Positions 1 through 10,289 of a stretch of DNA of 64,000 nucleotides are shown here, piece after piece. The notes beneath the pieces were generated by a model. The model worked only from the letters and a program-made list of their open reading frames with translations, did not search any database and was not told where the DNA came from. The position numbers and the translations under genes were made by a program. The stretch's first letter is position 1, and each line of letters begins with the position of its first letter. The stretch covers positions 10,687,981-10,751,980 of the forward strand of contig NC_091374.1 in assembly GCF_038502225.1 (NCBI RefSeq), given 5' to 3'. The stretch is from Cherax quadricarinatus. Taxonomy: Eukaryota; Arthropoda; Malacostraca; Decapoda; Parastacidae.

Positions 1-515
1 AGACACTTCCAGTATCCAGTAGAGGAATGTGCTGTCTCCTGGAGACACTTCCAGTATCAAGTAGAGGAATGCGTTGTCTCCTGGAGACACTTCCAGTATC
101 CAGCAGAGGAATGTGCTGTCTCCTGGAGACACTTCCAGTACCCAGTGGAGGACTGTGTTGTCTCCTGGAGACACTTCCAGTATCCAGTAGAGGAATGTGT
201 GTCTCCTGGAGACACTTCGAGTATACAGTAGAGGAATGTGCTGTCTCCTGGAGACACTTCCAGTATCGAGTAGAGGAATGTGTTGTCTCCTGGAGTCACT
301 TCCAGTATCCAGCAGAGGAATGTGCTGTCTCCTGGAGACACTTCCAGTAACCAGTGGAGGAATGTATGTCTCCTGGAGACACTTCCAGTAACCAGTAGAG
401 GAATGTGTGTCTCCTGGAGACACTTCCAGTATCCAGTAGAGGAATGTGCTGTCTCCTGAAGACACTTCCAGTATCCAGTAGACTAGAGGAATGTGTTGTC
501 TCCTGGAGACACTTC
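1..515. repeat. Minisatellite, 42-bp unit, about 12 copies
   Basis: Tandem units begin AGACACTTCCAGTATCCAG and end CTGTCTCCTGG; some units lack 3 bp (39 bp). The array is cut by the window edge. The open frames on both strands are translations of the repeat (a 14-residue cycle). Confidence 0.95.
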
Positions 516-1077
516 CACACACCTTGAGTAATCTCTCCACACCTCCCACCTAGTATGCATCTCTTCTTATTTATAATATTTTTAAAAGACCTAATGCGAT
601 AGAAATATTTTTTTTTAATTTCTAAATTTCTATGATTAATTAATGGTCTAATGGGACCGAAACATCGTCATAAGTTTCGCCCTCCTCAGTGTGGGTTATC
701 TCAGTATTGTTCCAGTCACGGTATTGCGACTTTTTATTCTTTAAGTTTTTCTAATGGGAGGGAGGGAGACATAGAAAGAATGAGAAAGACGGAGAGAGAA
801 TAAGAGAGAGAAGAAATTAAAATACTTTTATGCTCCTCTTCCTCCTCCTCCTTGATTCGCCGGTACGCTCCAGGCCCGGGTCTTTTCCAGATGGTGACCC
901 GTCCTTGGCTCCCTGTCTAGGGAGTGTCTTACTTCGTTCTGTCTTGTATCATTTCTAATAATTCAAATGCTACTGAAGTTAACAGAAATATCCTCTTATT
1001 TCCCACTTCATTCTTCTCATATAATTTCTAATGTTTTAAAATACTATTTCTAATGTGTGGGAAGTACTCTTAGAGTC
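516..1077. other. No gene seen; AT-rich spacer
   Basis: Holds a short purine-rich run (about 758-812) and a piece at 690-732 (TATTGTTCCAGTCACGGTATTG) that recurs at 18278-18303, so a dispersed repeat fragment is present. No coding signal is seen. Confidence 0.5.
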
Positions 1078-1160
1078 CACTTCTGTCCAATTCATCCTCA
1101 TTCGTTGGAAAATGTGAATCCACTTCTGTCCAATTCATCCTCATTCATTGGAAAATGTGA
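1078..1160. repeat. Two-copy tandem duplication, period 43 bp
   Basis: The segment beginning CCACTTCTGTCCAATTCATC occurs at 1078 and again at 1120-1121 with one visible mismatch (CATTCGTTGG against CATTCATTGG). Confidence 0.85.
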
Positions 1161-2635
1161 AATCTATTGTATTGTATGTCATCAAATGTTAAAACAGTGG
1201 TAGAGGCTCGATCCTACGTCTGCTAATTCCTGCTTAGTTTCTGATCAGTGAGACTGATGATAATCTCACATTTATAACAGAGCAAGTATGCGCGGAAAAA
1301 TCAAGTTTGCATGATTAACGCTGCATGATTCTTTGGTACGGAGACTGGAAGGTTTCTACCTGTACACACACACACTGTTAGAACTTTCAACTCGGTGAAA
1401 AATTTAACAGCAAAGCGGAGAAAAATCTTCCAGCTACACTCCTGAAAGAAGACCTGTGGACGGGTCCCTGGGTCATCATCCCAGTGGTCTCAGACCCTGT
1501 TTGATGGTTTGGTCAGTTGGGTTGTTGGTGCTAGCCTCCTGTATACCAACACAGACGTTTCACCCCAACTGATAATGTTTTTGAGGAACATGATCTTCCA
1601 GCTATATACTTCCCGGATCAAGCCAGGACGCTCATCAAAATCTCTACAGTTAACCTAATATCTAATGACAAGGTCATCATTTAAGGTCATAGTTCAAGGT
1701 CTCAGACCAAGGCCATGGGCTAAGGTTAGAGGGAAAGGTCAGAGCGACGTCCATAAGAGGCATCTCGACGGAATTCTAATTTAGAACGGTGGGAGCCCTT
1801 CAGATGCACCGCCCACTGCTCTAGTTTGCATGCTAAGCATGCAACATGCAGGCGCTTGCTTATTGCTTGGCTACACACACACACACACGCACACATACGT
1901 AATACCATCTATTGACAACATGTCGGAATACATGCACGGCTCGCTCTCCACCAGTGTGCCAACATTTATTCTTCATTTTTGTGGCTGTCTTCCTGTCGCT
2001 CCATCGCTTTTATCCTGCCTGTGTCCCTGTCTGTCTGTCTCTTTCCAGATATGTGCGCTCTCCCTATATTAAGAAGCCTTCAATGTAACACCGAGTTAGT
2101 ATTTCGCCTTCAGTGGTCTCCCTGCTCGCGCAGACATTTACTTAACATTAACAATTTGTGACAAGTGAAACACGTGTTTCGTCTTGTAACAGAGTTTGAA
2201 TCTACGGCTAATACGAAAGAATGTAAGATCTGTGTAAAGAGACATGATAGCGCCCAAGAATAAGTCAAAGATTCTTTTGCATCTTTCAGAGGGAGGAAGC
2301 AAAAACAACAAGCTTTTTGTAATCTGTATTCAAACATATATAGCCCCTTTATATAAGGTAAAAAGGTATAAAAGAGAGTGTAAGAATTATAGGAGAATAA
2401 GCTTGTTGCTCAAGTTATTACTTAACTCCACCCAATGTGGAGCTGATTCAGGAAACATTTAAAAAATCAAATAGGTATTACCAGCATTATTTGGGTCGCT
2501 CCATTAATGTAGAGGAAATGTAGAGCAGATTTAATAACACAATTCTAAATCTTTAACTGTATAATATTACAAGAAAGATAAAGTGAGAACGCCGAAACTA
2601 AACTAGTTTTGGTAGGTAAGACACATGGGCAACAG
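1161..2635. other. No gene recognised; (CA)n at about 1872-1894
   Basis: Short frames of 60-80 codons occur on both strands but none shows a recognisable domain, and several run through the CA tract. I see nothing else that can be supported. Confidence 0.4.
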
Positions 2636-2770
2636 TTTGGCAACTTTATTCTGGAACGTTTCCCCGACATAGTGAGCTTTATCAAGTCACAAACAGATCC
2701 ATTTGAGACTTGATAAAGCCCACTGTGTGGGCGAAACGTTGTCAATAAAGGATCACATTATACTGCTTGT
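2636..2770. repeat. TTTCGCC-family palindromic repeat
   Basis: Two inverted halves meet near 2690-2700: the left reads AACGTTTCCCCGACATAGTG and the right CCACTGTGTGGGCGAAACGTT. The CGAAACGTT core next to CACTGTGTGG/CCACACAGTGG followed by TTCATCAGTC or TTTATCAAGTC is the signature of a family with at least ten copies in this window (see the findings). Confidence 0.75.
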
Positions 2771-2869
2771 GTGTTTATATTTCCATTGTGTCGGTATTTT
2801 ATACCATTTATTTCCATTCAGATATGTCAAGGGTAACAAAATCGCTAAAGCTGCGGTAATAGATTTAAC

Positions 2870-3060
2870 TCCGAGTGAGGCTAGTGAGACGAGCCAGGCT
2901 AATGAGACGAGCGAGGCTGGTGAGACAAGCGAGGCTAGTGACCAGCGAGGCTAGTGTGACAGGCGAGGCTAGTGTGACAAGCGAGGCTAGTGACCAGCGA
3001 GGCTAGTGACCAGCGAGGCTAGTGTGACGAGCGAGGCTAGTGACGAGCGACGCTAGTCAT
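2870..3060. repeat. Minisatellite, (GAGGCTAGTGAGACGAGC)n type
   Basis: Degenerate units of about 15-18 bp containing GCGAGGCTAGTG. No coding role is apparent. Confidence 0.9.
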
Positions 3061-3109
3061 GATTCCCGTACTCAACACCACTTTAACTGTTTTAGAAAGA
3101 CAAGTGAAC

Positions 3110-3170
3110 AAACACTAGGATATATTTATTAAACGTTTCGGTTCTGGGACCTTGATCACTTAATATATAC
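3110..3170. repeat. Diverged TTTCGCC-like fragment
   Basis: Contains TTTATTAAACGTTTCGGTTC followed by TGGGACCTTGATCACTT. This resembles the core of the family at 2636-2770 but with a different right part. Confidence 0.45.
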
Positions 3171-3329
3171 CACCACTTCAACTCAATATTTACAACACAA
3201 CACACCAACATATCAGCAATAAACTTTCGTGGTGCTCGAAACTCGCAATAAATATCAGCGAAATTAGCATCCTTGACACGTTAAAATGCCTGGAGAAATT
3301 GAATATTAAACACGGACTACCAGCCAGAA

Positions 3330-3480
3330 TTCTAAATGATTGCATTCATGGATAGGCGCCGAACCCATGGTGTTATCGGAGCGTCTGTGGAATGGGAAGT
3401 AATCAGGTATGAACCAAGGAAGGGAAGGGTGATTTCTGTTCCTTAGACTGAGACACCGCCCCTTCCCGAATCTTAAAATT
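3330..3480. repeat. SINE-2-like fragment
   Basis: A tRNA-like GCCGAACCCATGGTG stretch is followed by AATCAGGTATGAACCAAGGA and ACTGAGACACCGCC. The same ingredients recur in the copy at 62545-62690. Degenerate. Confidence 0.4.
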
Positions 3481-3675
3481 GTAAAGTAGTCTAGAAATTA
3501 AATTACGTACCATCTAAGTGTTTCAAAAACTAACAAAATATATTATTTCATAGCTAGAAATTTACAAACTACAAAGAACAATAATGTTACTGTCAAATTC
3601 CACTTGTATTGCTCCGTGAACATTAAAATGGTATAAAATACCGACAGATTACATGAAAGACAAAGATAAAGCAGA

Positions 3676-3737
3676 CATTGTTAACATCAGATTTATCTAA
3701 GACAACAGCAACCGGTTCTGGTCACTGCAACCCTGAC
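3676..3737. repeat. Left arm of a long-range inverted repeat
   Basis: About 62 bp (core ATCTAAGACAACAGCAACCG) returns in reverse complement at 4152-4213 with a few mismatches. The interval between the arms holds a hairpin and nested LINE pieces. Confidence 0.8.
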
Positions 3738-3742
3738 ACTAG

Positions 3743-3815
3743 TTCATGGGAAGTATAAGCGGAAGTGGTTATAGCCGCTGCTACTATAACCATTTCCTCT
3801 CATACTTCCCATGAA
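3743..3815. repeat. Imperfect hairpin, about 32-bp arms
   Basis: Left arm 3743-3774 (TTCATGGGAAGTATAAG...) pairs with right arm 3784-3815 (...CATACTTCCCATGAA), with a 9-base loop. Confidence 0.8.
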
Positions 3816-3927
3816 TTAGTAATCACCTAATTGTGGTTGCAGGGGTGGAGTCCTAGCTCCTGGCCCCGCCTCTTCACTGGTTGCTACTAGATCCACTCAC
3901 TCCCTGTTCCATGAGCTTTATCATACT
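3816..3927 (-). repeat. LINE-C 3' end fragment
   Basis: Matches the 3' region at 6640-6760 (GTTGCAGGGGT, AGCTCCTGGC.CCGCCTCTTC, GAGCTTTATCATAC). The same family resumes at 4121-4150 with GCTATATATGGATCCTGC, so this copy was split by a later insertion (3930-4120). Confidence 0.7.
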
Positions 3928-3929
3928 TC

Positions 3930-4120
3930 ATGTGACCTGACCTGACTAGGTTGGGTGCATTGGCTTAATGGCAATATAAACACAAATGCAGTATAATGTG
4001 ATCCTTTATTGACTACGTTTCGCCCACACATTTATTTGCATTGGCTTAAGCCGGTAGGAGACTTGGACCTGCCTCGCATGGGCCAGTAGGCCTTCTGCAG
4101 TGTTCCTTCGTTCTTATGTT
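3930..4120 (+). repeat. LINE-A 3' end, itself interrupted
   Basis: Carries the LINE-A 3' UTR (GTGACCTGACCTGACTAGG, GACTTGGACCTGCCTCGCAT, GGCCAGTAGGCCT.CTGCAG) and ends in the TTCTTATGTTCTT tail. It sits inside a LINE-C copy of opposite orientation and contains the 68-bp insert at 3969-4036. Confidence 0.75.
3969..4036. mobile_element. 68-bp TTTCGCC-family insertion with 13-bp TSD
   Basis: TGCATTGGCTTAA occurs immediately before (3956-3968) and immediately after (4037-4049), so this is a defined insertion into the LINE-A 3' end. The insert includes TTTATTGACTACGTTTCGCC. A 13-bp duplication is typical of target-primed retroposition rather than of cut-and-paste transposons. Confidence 0.8.
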
Positions 4121-4151
4121 CTTAAAGCTATATATGGATCCTGCTTCCACT

Positions 4152-4213
4152 AAAGGGTTGCTGTGGCCAGAACCAGTTGCTGTTGTCTTAGACAAATCTG
4201 ATGTTAGCAAAGA
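4152..4213. repeat. Right arm of inverted repeat (partner 3676-3737)
   Basis: Reverse complement of 3676-3737 with a few changes (AGCAACTGGTTCTGGCCAC against AGCAACCGGTTCTGGTCAC). Confidence 0.8.
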
Positions 4214-4384
4214 TTCTAAACTGCATGTAAGTATCTTTTTCCCCAATAGTAGTACAAGTTGACAGTCCAAATTTACACTCCTATTCCTTAATTTTCATAC
4301 GGTTAGTATAGCCGGAAGGAATGTAGACCCGAGCGACAGTCTCATGCTGTATTATACAAACGTCAACTGTCTAGACATAGCAGT

Positions 4385-4475
4385 AGTGGTAGATAAGACA
4401 TATATGCAACAGTTAGGTATCTTCATTTCGAAACGTTTCGCCTACACAGTAGGCTTCCTCAGTCAAGTGCAAAGG
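4385..4475. repeat. TTTCGCC-family half element
   Basis: Reads GGTATCTTCATTTCGAAACG, then TTTCGCCTACACAGTAGGCTT, then CCTCAGTC, matching the family consensus left half. Confidence 0.75.
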
Positions 4476-4565
4476 ACGCAGCAGAAGCAGTAGAGACGTA
4501 TACCATTATCATATTCAGCAGTAGTGGTACCCGAGACTATTTAGTTTGTACCTGGATACCTGGAG

Positions 4566-4723
4566 GTTATTAAGAACATAAGAACATAAGAAAGGAGGAA
4601 CACTGCAGCAGGCCTGTTGGCCCATACTAGGCAGGTCCTTTACATTTCATCTCACTAACAAACATTTGACCAACCCAATTTTCAATGCTACCCAAGAAAT
4701 AAGCTCTGATGTGCAAGTCCCAC
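4566..4723 (-). repeat. LINE-A 3' UTR and tail
   Basis: On the minus strand it follows the RT stop codon at 4724 and ends in repeated TTCTTATG units, a short microsatellite tail as in CR1/L2/Jockey-type LINEs. It includes the GGCCTGCTGCAGTGTTCC-type motif shared with 6160-6200, 22030-22070 and 37965-37985. Confidence 0.8.
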
Positions 4724-5938
4724 TCAAATCCAACCCCTCCCACTCATGTACTTATCCAACCTAAATTTGAAACTACCCAAAGTCCTAGCCTCAATAACCC
4801 AACTAGGTAGACTGTTCCACTCATCAACTACCCTATTTCCAAACCAATACTTTCCTATGTCCTTTCTAAATCTAAACTTATCTAATTTAAATCCATTACT
4901 GCGGGTTCTCTCTTGGAGAGATATCCTCAAGACCTTGTTAATATCCCCTTTATTAATACCTATCTTCCACTTATACACTTCGATCAGGTCTCCCCTCATT
5001 CTTCGTCTAACAAGTGAATGTAACTTAAGAGTCTTCAATCTTTCTTCATAAGGAAGGTTTCTAATGCTATGTATTAATTTAGTCATCCTACGCTGAATGT
5101 TTTCTAACGAATTTATGTCCATTCTGTAATATGGAGACCAGAATTGAGCTGCATAATCTAGGTGAGGCCTTACTAATGATGTATAAAGCTGCAGTATGAC
5201 CTCTGGACTTCTGTTGCTTACACTTCTTGATATAAATCCCAGTAATCTATTTGCCTTATTACGTACGCTTAGGCATTGCTGTCTTGGTTTAAGGTTGCTG
5301 CTTACCATAACCCCCAAGTCCTTTTCGCAATCTGTATGGCTAAGTTCTACATTATTTAACTTATAAGTGCTAGGGTTATGGACACTTCCGAGCTTCAGAA
5401 CCTTGCATTTATCTACATTGAACTGCATCTGCCACTTTTCTGACCAAGAGTAGAGTTTGTCTAAATCCTCCTGAAGTTCCCTAACATCTACGTTTGAATC
5501 AATTATCCTACCTATCTTCGTGTCATCGGCGAATTTGCTCATATCACTAGTAATTCCTTCATCAAGATCATTGATATACATTATAAACAACAACGGGCCC
5601 AAGACTGATCCCTGTGGAACGCCACTTGTTACTGATCCCCACTCGGATTTAACCCCATTTATGGACACTCTCTGCTTCCTGTCTGTGAGCCATGATTCGA
5701 TCCACGAGAGCACTCTTCCCCCAATGCCATGAGCTGCTACTTTCTTCAACAGTCTTTGGTGCGGAACTCTATCAAATGCCTTACTAAAATCTAAGTAAAT
5801 AATATCAAATTCTTTATCGTGGTCAACAGCCTCAAAAGCTTTACTGAAAAAAGTTAATAAATCAAAACTTAATAATATTCCGGGGATCAACGCCCCCGCG
5901 GCCCGGTCCATGACCAGGCCTCCCGATGGAGGCCGCAC
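4724..5938 (-). CDS. Non-LTR retrotransposon reverse transcriptase (LINE-A), 5'-truncated
   Basis: The enzyme copies element RNA into DNA at a nicked target. The open frame of 404 codons contains motif A (YLDFSKAFD, near residue 48), the block SGVPQGSVLGPLLF near residue 104 and the catalytic box FADDTK near residue 137 (F replaces the Y of YADD, usual in CR1/L2/Jockey-like LINEs). The C-terminal part includes RRMRGDLIEVYKW and the terminal NRVVDEWNSLPSWVIEA block. The endonuclease domain, the N-terminal RT fingers and any ORF1 are absent. The LINE match starts near position 5876; the first 20 or so residues are read from a neighbouring LINE-B fragment, so the apparent start is not the native one. 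No internal stop or frameshift is seen, which suggests a fairly recent insertion. An immobile truncated copy is the simplest view. Confidence 0.9.
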   Translation of the reverse strand: MRPPSGGLVMDRAAGALIPGILLSFDLLTFFSKAFEAVDHDKEFDIIYLDFSKAFDRVPHQRLLKKVAAHGIGGRVLSWIESWLTDRKQRVSINGVKSEWGSVTSGVPQGSVLGPLLFIMYINDLDEGITSDMSKFADDTKIGRIIDSNVDVRELQEDLDKLYSWSEKWQMQFNVDKCKVLKLGSVHNPSTYKLNNVELSHTDCEKDLGVMVSSNLKPRQQCLSVRNKANRLLGFISRSVSNRSPEVILQLYTSLVRPHLDYAAQFWSPYYRMDINSLENIQRRMTKLIHSIRNLPYEERLKTLKLHSLVRRRMRGDLIEVYKWKIGINKGDINKVLRISLQERTRSNGFKLDKFRFRKDIGKYWFGNRVVDEWNSLPSWVIEARTLGSFKFRLDKYMSGRGWI

Positions 5939-5940
5939 AA
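5877..5940 (-). repeat. LINE-B 3'-terminal fragment with conserved stem-loop
   Basis: Contains a GGGGATCAACGCCCC hairpin followed by GCGGCCCGGTCCATGACCAG and GCCTCCCGATGG. It matches the 3' end of the copy at 23735-24707 and the fragments at 27705, 38917 and 44770. It separates two LINE-A copies in opposite orientation. Confidence 0.8.
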
Positions 5941-6212
5941 GCAGGTAACCTTGATATAAACCGTATTTTTCATCTTATAGAAGCTAAAACGTTGTGTAGT
6001 TTTAAAAATAGGTTAGATAAATACATAAGTGAGTGTGAGTTGGATCTGACTAGCTTGTACTACCAGGTTAGATGCCGTGCTCCTTCTTTAAGTGAATGTG
6101 ACCTGACCTGACTAGGCTGGGGAATTGGCTTGGGTCGGTGGGGGACTTGGACCTGCCTCGCATAGGCCAGTAGGCCTGCTGCAGTGTTCCTTCTTTCTTA
6201 TGTTATGTTCTT
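5941..6212 (+). pseudogene. LINE-A RT C-terminus and 3' UTR
   Basis: The plus frame encodes the LINE-A C-terminal motif IEAKTLCSFKNRLDKYISE, then a stop, followed by the 3' UTR (ACTTGGACCTGCCTCGCAT, AGTAGGCCTGCTGCAGTG) and the TTCTTATGTTATGTTCTTAG tail. It is head-to-head with the minus-strand copy at 4566-5876. Confidence 0.8.
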
Positions 6213-6420
6213 AGTTGTGGATGAGCGGAACAAACTCTTGAGTAACGTCACTGAAGCCAAAATAAATTAGACCAACTCACACCCAAGCTACACCTGACCA
6301 GCTTGGGCCAGTAGGCCTGCTGCAGTCCTCCTCCTGTCTTGAGCGGGTGTAACTTGGACTTACCTAGCATGGGCTAGTAGGCCTGCCGCAGTGCTCCTTT
6401 TTACTCATGTTATAAATTCT
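6213..6420 (+). pseudogene. Second LINE-A C-terminal and 3' UTR fragment
   Basis: Starts with codons for VVDERNKLLSNVTEAK, a degenerate form of the LINE-A terminal block VVDEWNSLPSWVIEA, and then shows two copies of the GGGCCAGTAGGCCTGCTGCAG motif. Tandem to the previous fragment. Confidence 0.65.
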
Positions 6421-6639
6421 TCTGGAGTGTGTAAAATATTTCTACATTCCTTTGCAGGGCTGATGGCGGAGGTTCGGAGGGAGAGGGAAGAAGAAATATC
6501 TGGCTGCCTCCCGACATTTCTCAGAATAGGCATTGTGTAAATTCAAATATACTTCCTTGCATATAACGCGTAGGATGTTGTGGCTGGGGGTCAACAGTGC
6601 ACCACAATGTACGTACACTTCTGGAAACACAGTTAGTCT

Positions 6640-7021
6640 GTGTACTCACCTATTTGTTGTTGCAGGGGTCGAGACATAGCTCCTGGCTCCGCCTCTTCGC
6701 TGACCGCTACTAGGTCCTCTTTCTCCTTGCTCCAAGAGCTTTATCATACCTCGTCTTAAAACTATGTATGGTTTCTGCCTCCACTACACTTGCTAGACTA
6801 TTCCACTTCCTGACAACTCTATGACTAAAGAAATACTTCCTAACATCTCTTTGACTCACCTGAGTCTTCAAATTCAAACCGTGACCCCTTGTTTCTGTGT
6901 CCCATCTCTGGAACATCCTGTCTCCATTCACCTTGTCAATTCGTCGCAGTATTTTGCATGTCGTTATCATGTCTCCCCTGTATGTGTGTGTGTGTGTAGA
7001 CCAGCGTATTAAAGTTTCCAC
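6640..7021 (-). pseudogene. LINE-C RT C-terminal fragment and 3' UTR
   Basis: The minus frame encodes VNGDRMFQRWDTETRGHGLNL and then VRKYFFSHRVVRKWNSLAS with VVEAETIHSFKTRYD, the conserved C-terminal block of arthropod non-LTR RTs. The catalytic domain is missing. The frame enters a short TG microsatellite at about 6983-6999, which marks the truncated 5' side. The 3' UTR (GTTGCAGGGGTCGAGACATAG) runs to about 6640. Confidence 0.8.
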
Positions 7022-7202
7022 TGACTGTTCAGTAATGGAAGACGGGGTAAATATTTAGTTTAGGGGCTGGTATTGTTCAGCCAAAATTTATAATTTAAAA
7101 TTACTAATATTAATAGTCGTATGCAATAGAGATTGTTTTAGCTTGTCCAGACTGAGAGAGAAACAGATGTTGCATATATTGTGTCTCGAGAACAAAATAT
7201 TT

Positions 7203-7505
7203 ATAAAAGACTGCCCGTAGCTCGATTGGTAGCGTACTCGGCTCACACAATGAGGCCAGTGGTTCGATCCCCTGTACGGGTAGAAACATTAGGACGTGTT
7301 TCCTTAAGACACTTGCTGTCATTGTTCAGTTATCAGTAAAATAGGTACCTGGGTGTTAGTCGACTGGTGTGGGTAGCATCCTGGGGGCCAAAATTGACCT
7401 AATTTGCCCGAAATGCTCTGCATAACAAGGATCTTTCTATATAGTATGTCACTGATGTCATCTAGGACTGTATACCTTGTACATGTACTTGTAGAAATAA
7501 AGATT
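7203..7505 (+). mobile_element. SINE-1: tRNA-derived SINE
   Basis: The head (7203-7282) is tRNA-like: an A-box region TAGCTCGATTGGTAGCG, a B-box GGTTCGATCCC, and an outer stem CTGCCCG/CGGGTAG that still pairs. The T-stem is degenerate, so a working tRNA is unlikely. The body includes TAGAAACATTAGGACGTG and AGGTACCTGGGTGTTAGTCG, and the 3' end is AT-rich (AATAAAGATTATTAAAAT). A reverse copy at 38020-38275 shares head and body, which defines a family transcribed by RNA polymerase III and moved by a partner LINE. Confidence 0.8.
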
Positions 7506-7584
7506 ATTAAAATATCTTAAATACTGCAAGCAACTAACTTAATCAAAGGTAACTTAATCCAACTGCCTTAGCGAAGGAAAGGTA

Positions 7585-7645
7585 ACAGTTACCTTCGCGG
7601 CGCACTGTTAAGCGCTAAACCCATGCGGGTCACTCAGCGCAAGAC
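7585..7645 (+). repeat. SINE-2 fragment
   Basis: GCGCTAAACCCATGCGGGTCA matches the GCGCTAAACCC.CA..GGTCATA core seen at 38643-38665, and in reverse near 57000, 60545 and 62660. Confidence 0.6.
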
Positions 7646-7649
7646 ATTG

Positions 7650-9785
7650 TGGTGAGTAGTTGTGGTAACTCTGGCGAGTGGTGGTAGTGGTAACTGTGGA
7701 GAGTGGTGGTGGTGGTAACTGTGGCGAGTGGTGGTGGTGGTAACTGTGGCGAGTGGTGGTGGTGGTAACTGTCGTGAGTGGTGATGGTAACTGTGGCGAG
7801 TGGTGATGGTCGTAACTGTGGCGAGTGGTGGTGGCGTTAAGTGTGGCTAGTGGTGGCGGTATCTGTGGCGATTGGTGATGGTGGTGGTAACTGTGGAGTG
7901 ATGGTGGTTACTGTGGCGAGTGATGGTGGTATTAACAGTGGCTAGTGGTGGCGGTAACTGTGGCGAGTGGTGGCGGCGGTAACTGTGGCGAGTGCTGGCG
8001 GCAGTAACTGTGGCTAGTTGTGGTAGTGGTAATTGTGGCTAGTGGTGGTGGTGGTGGTAATTGTGGCGAGTGGTGGTGGTAACTGTGACTAGTGGTGGTG
8101 GTAACTGTAGCTAGTGGTAACTGTGGCGAGTAGTGGCTGTGGTAACTGTGGCGAGTGATGGTGGTAACTGTTGCTAGTGGTGGTTGTGGTAACTGTGGCT
8201 AGTAGTGGTGGTGGTAACTGTGGCAAGTGGTGGTTGTGGTAACTTTCGGAGTGGTGGTAACTGTGACTAGTAGTGGTGGTGATGGTATCTGTGGCGAATG
8301 GTGGTGGGGGTAACTGTGACTAGTGGTGGTGGTTATGGTGGTAACTGCGGCGAGTGGTGGTAATGGTAACTGTGGCGAGTGGTTGTGGTGGTTGTGGTAA
8401 CTGTGGCTAGTGGTGATGGTAACTGTGGCGAGTGGTGGTGGTGGTGGTAACTGTGGCTAGTTGTTGTGGTGGTGGTAACTGTGGCTAGTTGTTGTGGTGG
8501 TGGTAACTGTGGCGAGTGGTGGTGGTAACTGGCTAGTGGTGGTGATGGTAACTGTGGCTAGTGGTTGTGGTGGTGGTAAATGTGGCGAATAGTGGTGGCG
8601 GTGGTAACTGTGGCGAGTGGTGGTGATGGTAACTGTGGCGAGTGGTGGTGGTGGTGGTGGTGGTGGTAACTGTGGCTAGTTGTTGTGGTGGTGGTAACTG
8701 TGGCGAGTGGTGGTGGTGGTAACTGTGGCTAGTGGTGGTGATGGTAACTGTGGCTAGTTGTTGTGGTGGTGGTAACTGTGGCGAGTGGTGGTGGTGGTAA
8801 CCGTGGCTAGTGGTGGTGATGGTAACTGTGGCTAGTGGTGGTGATGGTAACTGTGGCGAGTGGTTGTGGTGGTGGTAACTGTGGCGAGAGGTGGTGATGG
8901 TAACTGTGGCGAGTGGTGGTGATGGTAACTGTGGCGAGTGGTTGTGGTGGTTGTGGTAACTGTGGCTAGTGGTTGTGGTAACTGTGGCTAGTGGTGGTGG
9001 TGGTAACTGTGGTGAGTGGTGGTGGTAGTGGTAACTGTGGCTAGTGATGGTGGTAATTGTGGCGAGTGGTGGTGGTGGTAATTGTGGCTAGTGGTGGTTG
9101 TGGTAACTGTGGCTAGTGGTAGTGGTGGTAGCTGTGGCGAGTGGTGGTGGTAACTGTGGCTAGTGGTGGTGGTGATGGTAACTGTAGCGAGTGGTTGTGG
9201 TGGTAATAACTGTGGCTAGTGGTGGTAACTGTGGCGAGAGGTTGTGGTGGTGGTAGTAACTGTGGCGAATGGTGGTAGTGGCTGTAACTGTGGCGAGTGG
9301 TGGTGATGGTAACTGTGGCGAGTGGTTGTGGTGGTGGTCGTAACTGTGGCGAGTGGTGGTGGTGGTAACTGTGGAGAGTGGTGGTGGGGGTAACTGTGGC
9401 CAGTGGTGGTGGTAACTGTGGCGAACGATGGTGGTGACTATGGCGAGTGGCGTTGGTGGTGGTAACTGTGGCTAGTGGTGGTGGTGGTGGTGGTGGTGGT
9501 AACTGTGGCTAGTGGTAGTGGTAACTGTAACGAGTGGTGGTGGTGGTAACTGTAGTGAGTGGTGGTGATAACTGTGGGGAGAGGTGGTGGTGGTGATAAC
9601 TGTGGTGAGTGGTAGTGGTGATGTGGCGAGTGGTGGTGGTGGTAACTGTGGCGAGTGGGGGTGGTAACTGTGACGACTGGTGGTGGTGGTGGTAACTGTG
9701 GCGAGTGGTGGTGGTGGTAACTATAGCGAGTGGTGGTGGTTAACTATGGCGAGTGGTGGTGGTAACTGTGGCAAGTGGTACTGGT
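7650..9785. repeat. Minisatellite, TGG-rich (GTGGTGGTAACTGTGGCGAG)n
   Basis: About 2.1 kb of variable units of roughly 18-30 bp; each contains TAACTGTGGC(G/T)AG followed by a variable number of TGG triplets. Strong purine/T strand asymmetry. Confidence 0.95.
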
Positions 9786-9925
9786 AGTGGAGACTGGTAC
9801 TCCTGGAGACTGGTACTGCTGGAGACTGACTGGTACTACTGGAGACTGACTGGTACTATTGGAGACTGACTGATACTGCTGGAGAATGGTACTGCTGAAG
9901 ACTGACTGGTACTGCTGGAGACTAA
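9786..9925. repeat. Minisatellite, (GGAGACTGACTGGTACTACT)n
   Basis: About 7 units of roughly 18-21 bp directly follow the previous array. Confidence 0.9.
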
Positions 9926-10019
9926 AATAACTAGTGATAATTCCCGTCTCTAAGTTAGGGTAATTACGAAGGCAAGATTAACTTCCTTGGAATAAGAAAG
10001 TTAGGCAATTAATCTCTCT

Positions 10020-10265
10020 TGGGCTCCTGGTGCGTGAATGATGCTGAGGATGATGAGCATGATTATGTGAATGATGACGATAATTGATGATGGGGATAAT
10101 GATTACAAGAATGATTGAGGAATAAAATGATAAAGGATGATCATCAATTTATAATGGGGAATGAGGATTACATTCTTATCATTATGAGCATGAGAATGAC
10201 AGTGTTATTATATGGGGATGATTATGCTGATGATAAGGATGATTACGGTAACAGTAATGATGATA
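10020..10265. repeat. Degenerate GAT/ATG-rich simple repeat
   Basis: Many GATGATGA and AATGATTA motifs without a fixed period. Confidence 0.7.
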
Positions 10266-10289
10266 CTGTGTAAATGCGCCGCCTTCAGT

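Noticed and set aside
7203..7282. Functional tRNA gene
   Set aside because: A/B boxes and an outer stem are present, but the T-stem is mispaired and a SINE body follows; a second copy has the same body.
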